From NCBI RefSeq assembly GCF_000696095.1, contig NZ_BAYX01000003.1, positions 124,001 to 188,000 of the forward strand: DNA of 64,000 nucleotides, in the 5' to 3' direction. The stretch is from Rhizobium rhizogenes NBRC 13257. GTDB lineage: Bacteria; Pseudomonadota; Alphaproteobacteria; Rhizobiales; Rhizobiaceae. The translations under genes were made by a program, and so were the position numbers. Positions 1-9,164 of this stretch are shown here, piece by piece (the first letter of the stretch is position 1; the number at the start of each line of letters is the position of its first letter). Under the pieces are notes generated by a model. It saw only the letters and a program-made list of their open reading frames with translations, did no database searches and was not told the origin of the DNA.

Positions 1-850
1 CTTTCGATGGATTGACAAAGAAGGGAATGGATTGACGCCGTGTCGTACCCTTGAAGTTGCCGGGTGGATTGGCCACCCGATGCGGCGTCGAGAGCCATTC
101 GTCGTTGGTCCAGCGCATGAAGGCATCGGCGATATTGACGATATAGGCGCCTTCGACGTTCGGCGCATCCAGCCATTCGCCATCGCGCCTGCGGACCTGA
201 AGCCCTCCCGGCGATGCCTCCGAGCGCAGAATGGTCATGAAGCCGTAATCGGTATGGACGCCCGCACGTAACTGTCCGGGCAGCGGGCTTTCCTGCTGTT
301 CCGGATAGTTGATGACGCGGAGTGCCGAAAGGTGGTCGGTAAAGGCCGGCTCGAAGTAATCGGGCGCAAGCCCGATCGCCTGGCAGAATGCGCGTCGCAG
401 ATGCCCAGCGAGCGTCTCCATCTCGCCAAAATAGGCGTTAAAGGCCGCCTGCAATCCTTGTGGAACCGTAGGCCAGGCGTCACCCGGAAGGCGCGGCCCG
501 AAATTCAGGCTTTCCTTGTAGTCCCCCGGCGTCTTGATCCCCAGCGTGGCGCTCAGCGCCTCGTCCGCGATGGGGGAGAAAGCGACACCCCCCCTTAGCG
601 AGGTTCCTCGACCCTGCTTCTTCTTCCAGTCTTGCGGCTCGTCGAAGAAATCGCGGGCAAGATTGTAAAGCTGCGCAGTCGCCTCCTTGGAGACGCCATG
701 TCCGGTGATCAGGAAGAAGCCGGTTTCGCGGCAGGCGGCCTCGATTGCCTTGACCACGGCATCGCTACCGGCGGTCCGATGGATGAAAGGCGAGATATCT
801 ATGACCGGAATGCTGTCCATATCCTGCCTTGAGGACGGGGCCGTTTGCAT
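1..850 (-). CDS. 2-oxoglutarate/Fe(II) oxygenase, isopenicillin N synthase family (C-terminus cut by window edge)
   Basis: The frame is open from an ATG at 850 to the window edge, giving 283 visible residues. The order is DIOX_N-type N-terminus then a double-stranded beta-helix domain. The Fe(II) facial triad is H199-x-D201 (in GVHTDYGF) plus H257 (in STPHRV), and R272-x-S274 is the 2-oxoglutarate-binding pair. The start is supported by GGAAAGGA eight bases upstream; an in-frame ATG at 820 is a weaker option. It would couple oxidation of an unknown small substrate to 2-oxoglutarate decarboxylation. It lies 75 bases downstream of the enoyl-CoA hydratase on the same strand, so it is probably the last gene of that operon. 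The family is clear; the substrate is not. Confidence 0.85.
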   Translation of the reverse strand, partial: MQTAPSSRQDMDSIPVIDISPFIHRTAGSDAVVKAIEAACRETGFFLITGHGVSKEATAQLYNLARDFFDEPQDWKKKQGRGTSLRGGVAFSPIADEALSATLGIKTPGDYKESLNFGPRLPGDAWPTVPQGLQAAFNAYFGEMETLAGHLRRAFCQAIGLAPDYFEPAFTDHLSALRVINYPEQQESPLPGQLRAGVHTDYGFMTILRSEASPGGLQVRRRDGEWLDAPNVEGAYIVNIADAFMRWTNDEWLSTPHRVANPPGNFKGTTRRQSIPFFVNPSK

Positions 851-925
851 TGTCTGATCCTTTCCGGAGTGAACGTAGCCGTGTTGTCGTGGCGGCTTGA
901 CGGCCTGCCAACGAGGGAGATGATG

Positions 926-1747
926 TCAGTCGAGCCCCTTGAAGGGTGCGTCGCGAAATTCGAGATATTCCTTCAGCGACATCTTCTGGAGATTGCGCAT
1001 CCATTCCTGCCCGTCCTTGCTGACATGGAGGGCGGCAATGGCGTGCACGTTGTAGTCGAAGGATGTCATCAGGCCGGCGGCGACCTGCTGGTTGTTGATG
1101 GAGGACTTGGCGAATTTGATCGCCGGAACCGGCATGCGCGCCAGCTTGCGCGCCAGATTCTCGGTCTTTTGCTTGAGCTGATCGGCGGGCACGATCTTGT
1201 TGATCAGATGCATGCGCAGCGCCTCTTCCGCGTCCACAAGGTCACCGGTGTACATCAGCCAGCGGACATCGCGGGTGGCCAGCAGCCAAGGCATGAAGAG
1301 GGCAGGCGGACCGGAATTGTGCCTGACTTCCGGTTCGCCGAATTTGGCGTTGTCGGCGGCGATCGCAAGATCGCACGACATGACGAGTTCGAGAGCGCCG
1401 GCAAGCGCATAACCGTTCACCGAGGCGATGACGGGGATTGGAGCTTTCCAGATATTCAGAAGTGCCTGGGCATTTTCCGACATGTCGGCATGCCAGTCCT
1501 CGATACTAACGTCATAGTCTGCGCCTTGCAGATCATAACCGGCCGAAAACGCGCGGCCGGCACCGGTAATCACCAGCGCGTTGACGTCCTTGTCGGCGAC
1601 GGCAAGCGCAACGGCACGGTCGATCTCGCGCACCGTCGTCTTGTTCATCGCGTTGAGCTTGTCCGGCCGATTGATGGTGATCGTCGCGAACTTGTCCTGT
1701 TCATCCTTGTCATAGAGGATGGTCTCGAAGCTCTCGGTCATGCTCAT
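926..1747 (-). CDS. Enoyl-CoA hydratase/isomerase (crotonase) family protein
   Basis: A 273-residue crotonase-fold protein. The first oxyanion-hole segment is AFSAGYDL (66-73) and the second is NGYALAGALEL (111-121). Glu120 and Glu140 sit 20 residues apart, as do the two catalytic glutamates of classical enoyl-CoA hydratase, so hydratase chemistry on a 2-enoyl-CoA is plausible. The start codon overlaps the stop of the upstream oxidoreductase by 4 bases (ATGA), implying translational coupling. The context suggests it handles a CoA thioester made by that oxidoreductase. Isomerase or dehalogenase activity within the same fold cannot be excluded. Confidence 0.87.
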   Translation of the reverse strand: MSMTESFETILYDKDEQDKFATITINRPDKLNAMNKTTVREIDRAVALAVADKDVNALVITGAGRAFSAGYDLQGADYDVSIEDWHADMSENAQALLNIWKAPIPVIASVNGYALAGALELVMSCDLAIAADNAKFGEPEVRHNSGPPALFMPWLLATRDVRWLMYTGDLVDAEEALRMHLINKIVPADQLKQKTENLARKLARMPVPAIKFAKSSINNQQVAAGLMTSFDYNVHAIAALHVSKDGQEWMRNLQKMSLKEYLEFRDAPFKGLD

Positions 1748-4700
1748 ATGCTTTTCCTCTTTACGCTGGTGTCAGCCGGTTGCGATGCAGTGCTCGATGC
1801 CTGCATCAACAGGGCTGCCTTGTTCTTCTCGAAACGCTCTATCGATGCTGATTTGACCGGACCAAACCCCTTGATCTGATCGGGGAGTTGGGCGAGCGCG
1901 ATGGCGCGCTGCTGGTTTTCCGGCGACAGGTTCGCTGAGAGGTCGTTGATCAGTGCCGTGTAGTCGGCGACCAGCTTGCGCTCTGTACGTCGCTCATGCG
2001 TGTAGCCGAAGGGATCAAGCGGCGTGCCGCGAAGGAAGCGCAATTTCTCCAGCACGGAGAACGCCGGTGCAATCAGCTTGCGGCTGATGGAAATCTTTGC
2101 CGGGTTGCCAGTGCGCTTGTCGATCCTTCGGGAAAAGAGCGGCGGTGCGAGATGATGCTTAATCTCGAAATCACCTTCGAACTGCGCGGCAATCTTGTCC
2201 TTGAAGCTCCGGTCGTTGTGGAGACGAGCCACTTCATATTCGTCCTTGTAGGCCATCAGCTTGAAGGCATTGCGTGCTACGGCTTCGGAAAAATCCTCCC
2301 CAAACTTCAGTCGGGCTTCGGCATTGCGCGCAGTCGTCACCAGCTTGCGGTATTTGTTGGCATAGGCGAAATTCTGGTAGTGCATCAGGAATTCGATGCG
2401 CTTGGCGACGAGGTCGTCAAGCGTCTGCTTGGCAGGCGCTTCGTCCAGGTCGATTGCGGCGGCTTGTTCGACAGCTTCTGGATCGACCACCGAGCGACGG
2501 CCCCAGCCAAAGGCTGCGCGGTTCATCGCAATGCCCGTGCCATTGAGTTCGATCGCCGCATCGATTGCCTCAAGGCGAATTGGCACAAGACCGCGCTGCC
2601 AGGCGTGGCCAAGCAGGAACATGTTGGCGGCAATCGCGTCGCCCATCAGGGCCGCCCCCAGTTTCGTCGCGGCGATAAGGCTGATGGCATCGTCACCGGC
2701 CGCTCTGCGCAACGCCTTCAACGTCGCTTCCTGACGGAAATCGATCGCGGTGTTCTGCACAAACGAGGCCGTTGGTGCGAAATGATCGTCGAGAACGGCC
2801 TTGGTCCGGCCGAAGGCGAATGTGGACAGGGCGTTCTGGGCCGCTGAGACGACGATATCGAAGCCAAGGACCAGATCGCTTTCGCCCGGTCCGATACGCA
2901 CAGATGTGATCTGCTCTCGCGTCCTTGCGACCCGCAGGTGCGAAATGACGGCCCCATTCTTCTGGGCAAGACCGGTCTGGTCGAGGGTCTGCACGGCAAG
3001 GCCGTCCATGTGAGCGGCCATCGACACTATGGCGCTGACGGTGATGACGCCCGTTCCGCCGATGCCAGCGAGCAGCATGTTGTAGGGACGGTCGGTAATC
3101 GGTCGGATGGCCGGAAGAGGGAGGTCGTCGAAACTTGCCTTGCCTGCTTTAGCGTCCGGCTTGCGGATGGTGCCGCCCTCGACGGTGACGAAGCTCGGAC
3201 AGAAACCTTTTATGCAGGAAAGATCGGTGTTGCAGCTCGACTGGTTGATTCGCCGTTTGCGGCCGAACTCCGTTTCCTGCGGCTCGATGGAGATGCAATT
3301 GGAAACAGCGGAACAGTCGCCGCAGCCCTCGCAGACGAGCTCGTTGATGAAGGCGCGCTTGTCGGAGACGGCCAAAGCGCCCCGCTTGCGCCGACGCCGT
3401 TTTTCGGCAGCACAAACCTGATCGTAGACGAGGACGGTAACACCCGCCACCTCGCGCAATTCGCGTTGCACCGCATCGAGTTCGTCGCGGTGGTTGATCG
3501 TAACGCCGGACGGCAGATTGCCTTGCCAGACCTCGGGGCGCTCGGCGACCACGGCGACGCGGGCCGCGCCTTCGGCGAGCATCTGCCCGACAATGCCAGG
3601 AACGGAGACTTCGCCATCATGCTTCTGGCCGCCGGTCATTGCGACGGCATCATTATAGAGGATCTTGTAAGTGGCGTTGACCTTGGCGGCGATCGCGGCG
3701 CGGATCGCAAGCAGCCCGGAGTGGAAATAGGTGCCGTCACCCATGTTGACGAAGATATGCTTTTCGTCGGTGAATTGGGAAAGGCCGATCCACGCGCCGC
3801 CTTCGCCGCCCATCTGGGTAAAGGTCGAGGTGTTGCGCTCTTCCAGCCCGATCACCATCATATGACAGCCGATGCCGGTGGATGCCCGGCTTCCCTCGGG
3901 TAGCCGAGTGGAAATACTGTGCGGACAGCCTGAGCAGAAATAGGGGTCGCGTTTCAGCGCCGGCGTTTCCGCAGCACTGGCTGCGAAGATGGCCTCGATA
4001 GCGTGCGATCTCGCCAGCAGATCGGTGTGATGCTCACCGATGAGAGAGACAATCGCTCTCGCAACGGCGACAGCATTGATCTCGCCGGCTGCGGACAAGA
4101 GCGGTCGGCCATCCACGCCGAATTTGCCGTAGATCCTTGGACGCCGGTCGGAGACCATGTTGAAAAGCTGCGCCTTGATCTGGTCTTCGATGACCGCGCG
4201 CTTTTCCTCGACCACCAACAGGGTTTCGACGCCGGAGGCGAACCGTTGCAGCCCCTCCGGTTCGATCGGCCAGACCATGCCGATCTTGTAAAGCCGGATG
4301 CCGAGTTCGCCGGCCCGGCGCTCGTCGATGCCGAAGCTTGCCAGCGCGCCCATGAGATCGAGCCACGATTTCCCGGTCGAAACGATGCCGAGCCTCGCTT
4401 TGCCGGCAATGCTGCCCCAGACCGTTCTATCGATGCTGTTTTGACGGGCGAAGGCGTGTATCGCCTCCATCTTGTTTTCCAGCCGCTGCTCCATCGCATG
4501 TGGGCCATCCGGCCATCGCAACGAGAGATCGCCATTGCCGTCGGGATAGACGATGGCGGGCCGATCGGGGTCGAGCTCGACCGTCGCGGTGCACTCGACA
4601 ATTTCCGTCTGGCATTTGAAGCCGACCCAGGCGCCGGAATAGCGGCTGAGCGCCCAGCCGAGCAATCCGTAGTCGATATATTCCCCGACGCCGGCTGGCG

Positions 4701-5262
4701 ACAGCAGCGGCACCATCGCGGAGATCAGATTATGCTCGCTCTGGTGCGGCAGGGTCGACGAAACGGCACCGTGATCGTCTCCGACAAGCAGCAGAACGCC
4801 GCCATTCGGATTGGTGCCGACGGCGTTGGCATGACGGATCACGTCCATGCTGCGGTCGACGCCAGGTCCCTTGCCGTACCACATGGCGAAGACGCCATCA
4901 TACCGTGCGCCCGGAAACATCGCCGTCTGCTGCGTGCCCCAGACGGCAGTAGCGGCCATGTCTTCATTGAGGCCGGGCTGGAAGCGGACGTGATGGTCGT
5001 CGAGATATTTCTTCGCGCGCGCCATTTCGCGGTCGAAGCTGGCAAGTGGCGAACCGCGATATCCGGAGACATAGCCGGCGGTGTTCAATCCGCGCGCAAG
5101 GTCGCGTTGACGCTGGATCATCGGCAGGCGAACGAGCGCCTGCGTGCCGGAAACGAGGATGCTTCCCCGATCGAGCGTGTAGCGGTCATCGAGGCTGGGT
5201 GTCGTCGCGGCAGAGGCTGTAGGCCGTTTTTCGGGGTGGGCGGCGACGGGGAGGGTGGACAT
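1744..5262 (-). CDS. Indolepyruvate/2-oxoacid:ferredoxin oxidoreductase, fused single chain
   Basis: A 1172-residue protein carrying the IorA- and IorB-equivalent parts in one chain, the usual length for the proteobacterial fused enzyme. The N-terminal pyrimidine-binding region contains the GYRGSPLASFD segment. A thiamine-diphosphate/Mg2+ motif beginning GDGTYFHSG lies near residue 505. A ferredoxin-like cysteine cluster (CEGCGDCSAVSNC, then CNTDLSCIKGFC) spans about 637-690, and a gamma-type domain with IGGTGVITVS starts near 735. It should oxidatively decarboxylate an aryl- or branched-chain 2-oxoacid to its acyl-CoA with ferredoxin as acceptor. It starts directly after the stop of the FAD-linked oxidase and overlaps the hydratase, so the three form a tight operon. 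Confidence 0.92.
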   Translation of the reverse strand: MSTLPVAAHPEKRPTASAATTPSLDDRYTLDRGSILVSGTQALVRLPMIQRQRDLARGLNTAGYVSGYRGSPLASFDREMARAKKYLDDHHVRFQPGLNEDMAATAVWGTQQTAMFPGARYDGVFAMWYGKGPGVDRSMDVIRHANAVGTNPNGGVLLLVGDDHGAVSSTLPHQSEHNLISAMVPLLSPAGVGEYIDYGLLGWALSRYSGAWVGFKCQTEIVECTATVELDPDRPAIVYPDGNGDLSLRWPDGPHAMEQRLENKMEAIHAFARQNSIDRTVWGSIAGKARLGIVSTGKSWLDLMGALASFGIDERRAGELGIRLYKIGMVWPIEPEGLQRFASGVETLLVVEEKRAVIEDQIKAQLFNMVSDRRPRIYGKFGVDGRPLLSAAGEINAVAVARAIVSLIGEHHTDLLARSHAIEAIFAASAAETPALKRDPYFCSGCPHSISTRLPEGSRASTGIGCHMMVIGLEERNTSTFTQMGGEGGAWIGLSQFTDEKHIFVNMGDGTYFHSGLLAIRAAIAAKVNATYKILYNDAVAMTGGQKHDGEVSVPGIVGQMLAEGAARVAVVAERPEVWQGNLPSGVTINHRDELDAVQRELREVAGVTVLVYDQVCAAEKRRRRKRGALAVSDKRAFINELVCEGCGDCSAVSNCISIEPQETEFGRKRRINQSSCNTDLSCIKGFCPSFVTVEGGTIRKPDAKAGKASFDDLPLPAIRPITDRPYNMLLAGIGGTGVITVSAIVSMAAHMDGLAVQTLDQTGLAQKNGAVISHLRVARTREQITSVRIGPGESDLVLGFDIVVSAAQNALSTFAFGRTKAVLDDHFAPTASFVQNTAIDFRQEATLKALRRAAGDDAISLIAATKLGAALMGDAIAANMFLLGHAWQRGLVPIRLEAIDAAIELNGTGIAMNRAAFGWGRRSVVDPEAVEQAAAIDLDEAPAKQTLDDLVAKRIEFLMHYQNFAYANKYRKLVTTARNAEARLKFGEDFSEAVARNAFKLMAYKDEYEVARLHNDRSFKDKIAAQFEGDFEIKHHLAPPLFSRRIDKRTGNPAKISISRKLIAPAFSVLEKLRFLRGTPLDPFGYTHERRTERKLVADYTALINDLSANLSPENQQRAIALAQLPDQIKGFGPVKSASIERFEKNKAALLMQASSTASQPADTSVKRKSI

Positions 5263-6720
5263 TTATGCGCGCTCCCCCGGTGTTGTCGATTCCATATCGA
5301 AAACGCGGCCGGGATTGAGGATGTTATTGGGATCGAACGCTGCTTTGAGACGGCGCATGGCGGCCATCTCCGTCGGGCTGCGAACGAGTGCCAGCCACTT
5401 CTTCTTTTCAAGGCCAATGCCATGCTCGGCCGATATCGATCCGCCTTCGCTGGCGACACAGGAGTATGTCGCGTCCGCGACGCGGTCATAGTGGTGTGTG
5501 CGAACGAGAAAATGCAGATTGCCGTCACCGAGATGACCGAAAATGTAGATGGACGCTGCGGGATCGACAGTTGCGATTTCGGCCGTGGCCCTGTCCAGGA
5601 ACCGCTGCATTGCGGAAATGGGCAGGCTGACGTCGAAGCCCGCGACATGGTCCATGCTGAAAATGAACTCACTCGCCGCCTCGCGCAAAGCCCATATGGC
5701 ATGATAGTCGCGCAGAGAGCGGGAAGCCGCGACATCGCGGACGATGCCTTCCTCGTAGCATTCCATCAGTGCAGCCGCGAAGCGATCCTCGTCGCCAGCT
5801 TCGTCCTGTCCCTGCATCTCGATGAGCGCATACATTCCGGCACCCGCCGGCACAGGCGGTGGTGCGCCGGTGCGGTTGAGAACGCCGGCGTAAACAGCCG
5901 GGAAGATGACTTCGAAAGCGGAGAGGGAAGGTCCCAACCTCTGGCGCAGGCGCCGCAGGAGAGCGATGGCCGCACTGAGCGAAGGGAGTGCGCAAAATGC
6001 GTTTGCCAGTGACTGTGGCTTCGGATGAAGACGCAGACAGGCACGGGTTACGACGCCGAGCGTACCTTCGCTACCGATGAAGATCTGGTTGAGATCGAAA
6101 CCCGAATTGTCCTTCGAAAGGCCTTTTAGGCCGGTCAGCACCGAGCCGTCCGCCATCACGGCCTCCAGGCCAAGAACCTGGGCGCGATACATGCCATAGC
6201 GCAGAACGCGAATGCCGCCGGCATTTGTGGCGATGTTGCCGCCGATGGTGGAGGTGCCGCGCGCGCCAATATCCACGCCGAACATGAAGCCGTGGCTGGC
6301 GGCGGTCTCCTGGACAGCCTGCAGGGTCGCACCGGCATGAGCGATCACAGTGCCGGCATCCTCGTTAACGGGCTCGATCGCGCTCATGCGCTCCAGGGAC
6401 AGCGCAACCTCGCCAGCCATAGGCCGCGCGGCCCCTGCAAGACCAGTGCGTCCGCCTTGCACGACGATAGGCTGGCGAAGGGCGTCGCAAGCGGAAAGAA
6501 TGGCCGACACCGACGCGGTATCCCTGGGGCGAAACAGGATGGACGGTCGCACGCCGCGCTCGTCTGTCGCGTCCGCGCAATAGGCGTCACCGACATCCGG
6601 ACCGACGACAACAGCGTTCTTGTCCAGCCTGTCGTTGAGGCGGGCCAGCAATTCCCACAGCCGCAAAGACGGCGCAGATAAGGGATGAGCGGCGAGCGCC
6701 CGGTCGATCGATCCGCCCAT
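5263..6720 (-). CDS. FAD-linked D-2-hydroxyacid dehydrogenase/oxidase (GlcD/D2HGDH type)
   Basis: A 485-residue protein with the p-cresol methylhydroxylase-type FAD fold. FAD-binding segments include VVQGGRTGLAGAARP (86-100) and GGNIATNAGGIRVLRYG; GSEGTLGVVT follows, and the C-terminal cap ends with SAEHGIGLEKKKWL. Family members oxidise D-lactate, glycolate or D-2-hydroxyglutarate to 2-oxoacids. It is first in the minus-strand operon and its stop abuts the start codon of the 2-oxoacid:ferredoxin oxidoreductase, which would consume a 2-oxoacid product. A divergent GntR gene begins about 130 bases away. The exact hydroxyacid is unknown. Confidence 0.88.
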   Translation of the reverse strand: MGGSIDRALAAHPLSAPSLRLWELLARLNDRLDKNAVVVGPDVGDAYCADATDERGVRPSILFRPRDTASVSAILSACDALRQPIVVQGGRTGLAGAARPMAGEVALSLERMSAIEPVNEDAGTVIAHAGATLQAVQETAASHGFMFGVDIGARGTSTIGGNIATNAGGIRVLRYGMYRAQVLGLEAVMADGSVLTGLKGLSKDNSGFDLNQIFIGSEGTLGVVTRACLRLHPKPQSLANAFCALPSLSAAIALLRRLRQRLGPSLSAFEVIFPAVYAGVLNRTGAPPPVPAGAGMYALIEMQGQDEAGDEDRFAAALMECYEEGIVRDVAASRSLRDYHAIWALREAASEFIFSMDHVAGFDVSLPISAMQRFLDRATAEIATVDPAASIYIFGHLGDGNLHFLVRTHHYDRVADATYSCVASEGGSISAEHGIGLEKKKWLALVRSPTEMAAMRRLKAAFDPNNILNPGRVFDMESTTPGERA

Positions 6721-6852
6721 TCTGTTCCCCTGGTTATCTGGATCGAGGGCAGGTTATCGCCTATCTGATATTTGTCAAACCTATATTTAAATACCTATAG
6801 CCTTTTCGATGAAGGCATGGCATCAATGCTTTCGAGCGAAGGATGGAGCTCT
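6721..6852. promoter_or_regulatory. Divergent promoter region between the oxidase operon and the FadR-type regulator
   Basis: This AT-rich stretch separates two divergent start codons. It contains a perfect 10-base palindrome, TATTTAAATA, at 6784-6793 and the segment TTGTCAAACC just before it. Position and composition fit a shared control region recognised by the adjacent GntR protein. No canonical -35/-10 pair stood out, so the operator assignment is tentative. Confidence 0.4.
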
Positions 6853-7608
6853 ATGAATCTTAGATATGACGAAGTGGTAAGATCTGGCATCGCCAAACAG
6901 GTCGCCGAGAATATCAAGTCCGCGATCCTGGACGGGCGTCTGAAGATCGACGAGCGCTTGCCGACGGAAGAGGATCTTGCCCGCAGCTTCGGAATTTCGC
7001 GCCCGACGGTGCGCGAAGCGCTGAAGCGTCTGGCGGCGCAGAATCTCATTCATTCGCGTCGCGGCCCCCTCGGCGGCAATTTCGTGATGCGGCCCGATCC
7101 GGAAGGTCTGTCGAAGGCGATTACTGGTGCTGCGACGCTTCTCGTCGGCATCGGCGCTTTCGATATCGACGAGATCATTACCGCCAGGCTTGAGACGGAA
7201 ACCATCTGCTGCCGGCTCGCCTGCGAGAACCGCAGCGAAGAGGGATTGCAGGCCATGGCGGCCGAGATCGCCTTGCAGCGGGATCAGGACATCAGCGATG
7301 AAGATTTCTGCGCTTCCGATGTGCGCTTCCATCGCGCCCTAGTCGACTCGACCGGCAACGGCCCCTTGAAGCTGATGATGTACATCGTGATCGAATCCTT
7401 CATTCCGATCACGAACATGATCGTCTTCAGGGTGCGGGAGCGCCGCCAGGTCGTTGCCTTCCACCAGCGGATCCATGAGGCGCTGAGCAATCGCGATGTC
7501 GGCGAAGCAACGGCGGCGCTCACAAATCTCCTTGCCTATGTGCGGGACAGCTATAGCGCCGCGCTCGATGCGCGCAGCCGTCGGGCCGGCGAGCAGGCGC
7601 AGTCCTGA
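6853..7608 (+). CDS. GntR/FadR-family (FCD) transcriptional regulator
   Basis: An N-terminal winged helix-turn-helix (LPTEEDLARSFGISRPTVREALKRL-type core, about residues 25-70 from this start) is followed by an all-helical FCD ligand domain with conserved Arg/His positions. I prefer the ATG at 6853, preceded by GGAG, because the upstream in-frame extension (possible start 6772) is low-complexity and lies in the divergent promoter. From 6853 the protein is 251 residues, typical for the family. It probably controls the divergent oxidase operon and the downstream AcuI-like reductase. The effector is unknown but may be an organic acid. Confidence 0.88.
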   Translation: MNLRYDEVVRSGIAKQVAENIKSAILDGRLKIDERLPTEEDLARSFGISRPTVREALKRLAAQNLIHSRRGPLGGNFVMRPDPEGLSKAITGAATLLVGIGAFDIDEIITARLETETICCRLACENRSEEGLQAMAAEIALQRDQDISDEDFCASDVRFHRALVDSTGNGPLKLMMYIVIESFIPITNMIVFRVRERRQVVAFHQRIHEALSNRDVGEATAALTNLLAYVRDSYSAALDARSRRAGEQAQS

Positions 7609-7656
7609 ATCCAGTCGGCTCACATCCTCAGAAGCATTGAAGGTCAAGGGAATTCC

Positions 7657-8649
7657 ATGTCAGATTCTTTTACGGCAATGGTGATCGATACGGTTGATGG
7701 CAAACAGCAGGCCGGCTTCCGACAGCTGACCCTGGCCGATCTGCCCGACCATGACGTTCTGGTCGACGTTGCGTTTTCCACGGTCAACTACAAGGACGGT
7801 CTGGCCCTTTCCGGCAAGGGAAGGATTGCGCGCCGCACGCCGATGGTTGGCGGTATCGATCTTGCCGGCGTTGTCGTCGAGTCGCGCTCGGACAAATGGG
7901 TTGCGGGTGACAAGGTCATTCTGAACGGCTGGGGCCTCTCCGAGACCGAATGGGGTGGTTATTCCCGATACCAGCGGGTCAAGGCGGAATGGCTGATCGC
8001 GCTGCCGCCCGAATTCTCCCTGGAACAGGCGATGGCAATCGGAACGGCCGGCTATACCGCAGCCCTTTGCGTCAATGCCCTGGAGGATTGGGGAACGATC
8101 GGCGTCGACGATCGGGAAGTGTTGGTCACAGGTGCTGCCGGCGGCGTCGGCTCGGTGGCCGTGAGCCTGCTTGCCAACAAGGGCTACAAGGTAACGGCAT
8201 CGACTGGCCGGCCGGAAACATACGATTATCTCGCCTCGCTGGGAGCCTCCGGTTTCGTTGAGCGCGCGGCGCTCAACGAGAAGGGTGGCCCGCTGCAGAA
8301 AGAGCGCTGGGCGGGCGCCATCGATTCCGTCGGATCGACGACGCTTGCCAACGTGCTGTCCCAGACGGTCTACGGCGGGGCGGTGGCCGCCTGCGGTCTT
8401 GCCGGCGGTGCCGATCTGCCGGCGACGGTCTTGCCGCATATCCTGCGCAACGTGGCACTGCTCGGCATCGATTCCGTCATGGCGCCCATGGTGAAACGCG
8501 AACGTGCCTGGCGGACGCTGAGCCAGCACTTGAATCCGGTCCACTTGGAGACATTAACGCGGATTGAGCCGATGTCGGCCTTGCCGAAAATCGCAGAGGA
8601 TATCGTTGCGGGTCGCATCCGCGGTCGCGTCGTCGTGGCGATCACCTGA
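7657..8649 (+). CDS. acuI: AcuI/YhdH-type acrylyl-CoA reductase (MDR superfamily)
   Basis: A 330-residue zinc-independent medium-chain dehydrogenase/reductase. The N-terminal GroES-like domain contains STVNYKDGLALSGKG, characteristic of the YhdH/AcuI subgroup, and the Rossmann segment LVTGAAGGVGSVAV binds NADPH. AcuI reduces toxic acrylyl-CoA to propionyl-CoA. AAGG and AGGG lie upstream of the ATG, and the gene is 48 bases after the GntR gene on the same strand. It may detoxify an enoyl-CoA intermediate produced by the divergent operon. Assignment to the subgroup is good; the true substrate in this pathway is inferred. Confidence 0.78.
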   Translation: MSDSFTAMVIDTVDGKQQAGFRQLTLADLPDHDVLVDVAFSTVNYKDGLALSGKGRIARRTPMVGGIDLAGVVVESRSDKWVAGDKVILNGWGLSETEWGGYSRYQRVKAEWLIALPPEFSLEQAMAIGTAGYTAALCVNALEDWGTIGVDDREVLVTGAAGGVGSVAVSLLANKGYKVTASTGRPETYDYLASLGASGFVERAALNEKGGPLQKERWAGAIDSVGSTTLANVLSQTVYGGAVAACGLAGGADLPATVLPHILRNVALLGIDSVMAPMVKRERAWRTLSQHLNPVHLETLTRIEPMSALPKIAEDIVAGRIRGRVVVAIT

Positions 8650-9164
8650 CACCTGCTCATGGCTATATGCTGCGCTACTGAGGGCTGCTATCGGAACCGG
8701 CACTGCTCCTGAATCTCTCTTCGAACTTTGACACGAACGCAACTGCTTCTGTTCGTGCCGGATATGGCTGAAACTCTAATACTCTACCTTCGACATCGCC
8801 GTCCCGATGCCTGAACCGTTTGCGCTCGGCAACGGCATGGGTTCGATTTGGCGCGCCGCTCGCGTGCAATCTTGCGGCGTTCATCCATGTCGATCTGGGA
8901 GTAGGTGCGCTTCACGTCACGCTCCTCGCAAGCGATAAGCCGTTGTTATCCATTGCAAGTCGCACTTCGCCCTCGAGCCAACCAGGAGGAGTGGAGAGGC
9001 GAGCCGCGTCGCGTTCAGGATGGATTTCTGGGGTGATGTATATGTAAAGAAGAGTTCGGAAAACGAATGTATTTTTGAATAGATATACCGGTGGATTCGT
9101 AATAGTAATACCACCATTATTGGTATCTGCCTGGCGGTAGCAATAAATGAAGGATTGAAGCTGC
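8650..9164. other. 515-base intergenic region with transposase remnant and AT-rich promoter segment
   Basis: No intact gene is apparent. The left half contains the IS30-like remnant annotated separately. The right half (about 9020-9160) is distinctly AT-rich compared with its surroundings and ends with AAGGA upstream of the secretion ATPase start, so it probably carries that operon's promoter. The composition shift together with the remnant suggests an insertion or rearrangement boundary to the left of the secretion island. Confidence 0.5.
8784..8915 (-). pseudogene. Degenerate N-terminal fragment of an IS30-type transposase
   Basis: Read from a GTG at 8915, the minus strand encodes KRTYSQIDMDERRKIAR, which resembles the extreme N-terminus of rhizobial IS30-family transposases just before the helix-turn-helix. 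After about 20 residues the similarity stops, the reading becomes arginine-rich and a stop occurs at 8784, so this is a deleted, non-functional scrap. No flanking terminal inverted repeats or target duplications were recognised. The family call rests on recall of a short motif. Confidence 0.45.

Noticed and set aside
845..1879. A 344-codon plus-strand frame opposite the enoyl-CoA hydratase
   Set aside because: Antisense shadow with unusual composition (His/Arg/Gly-rich) and no family resemblance.
4003..6012. A 669-codon open reading frame on the plus strand opposite the oxidoreductase and oxidase genes
   Set aside because: It lies antisense to two well-supported enzymes, has no recognisable domain or ribosome-binding site, and long antisense frames are expected in G+C-rich DNA.
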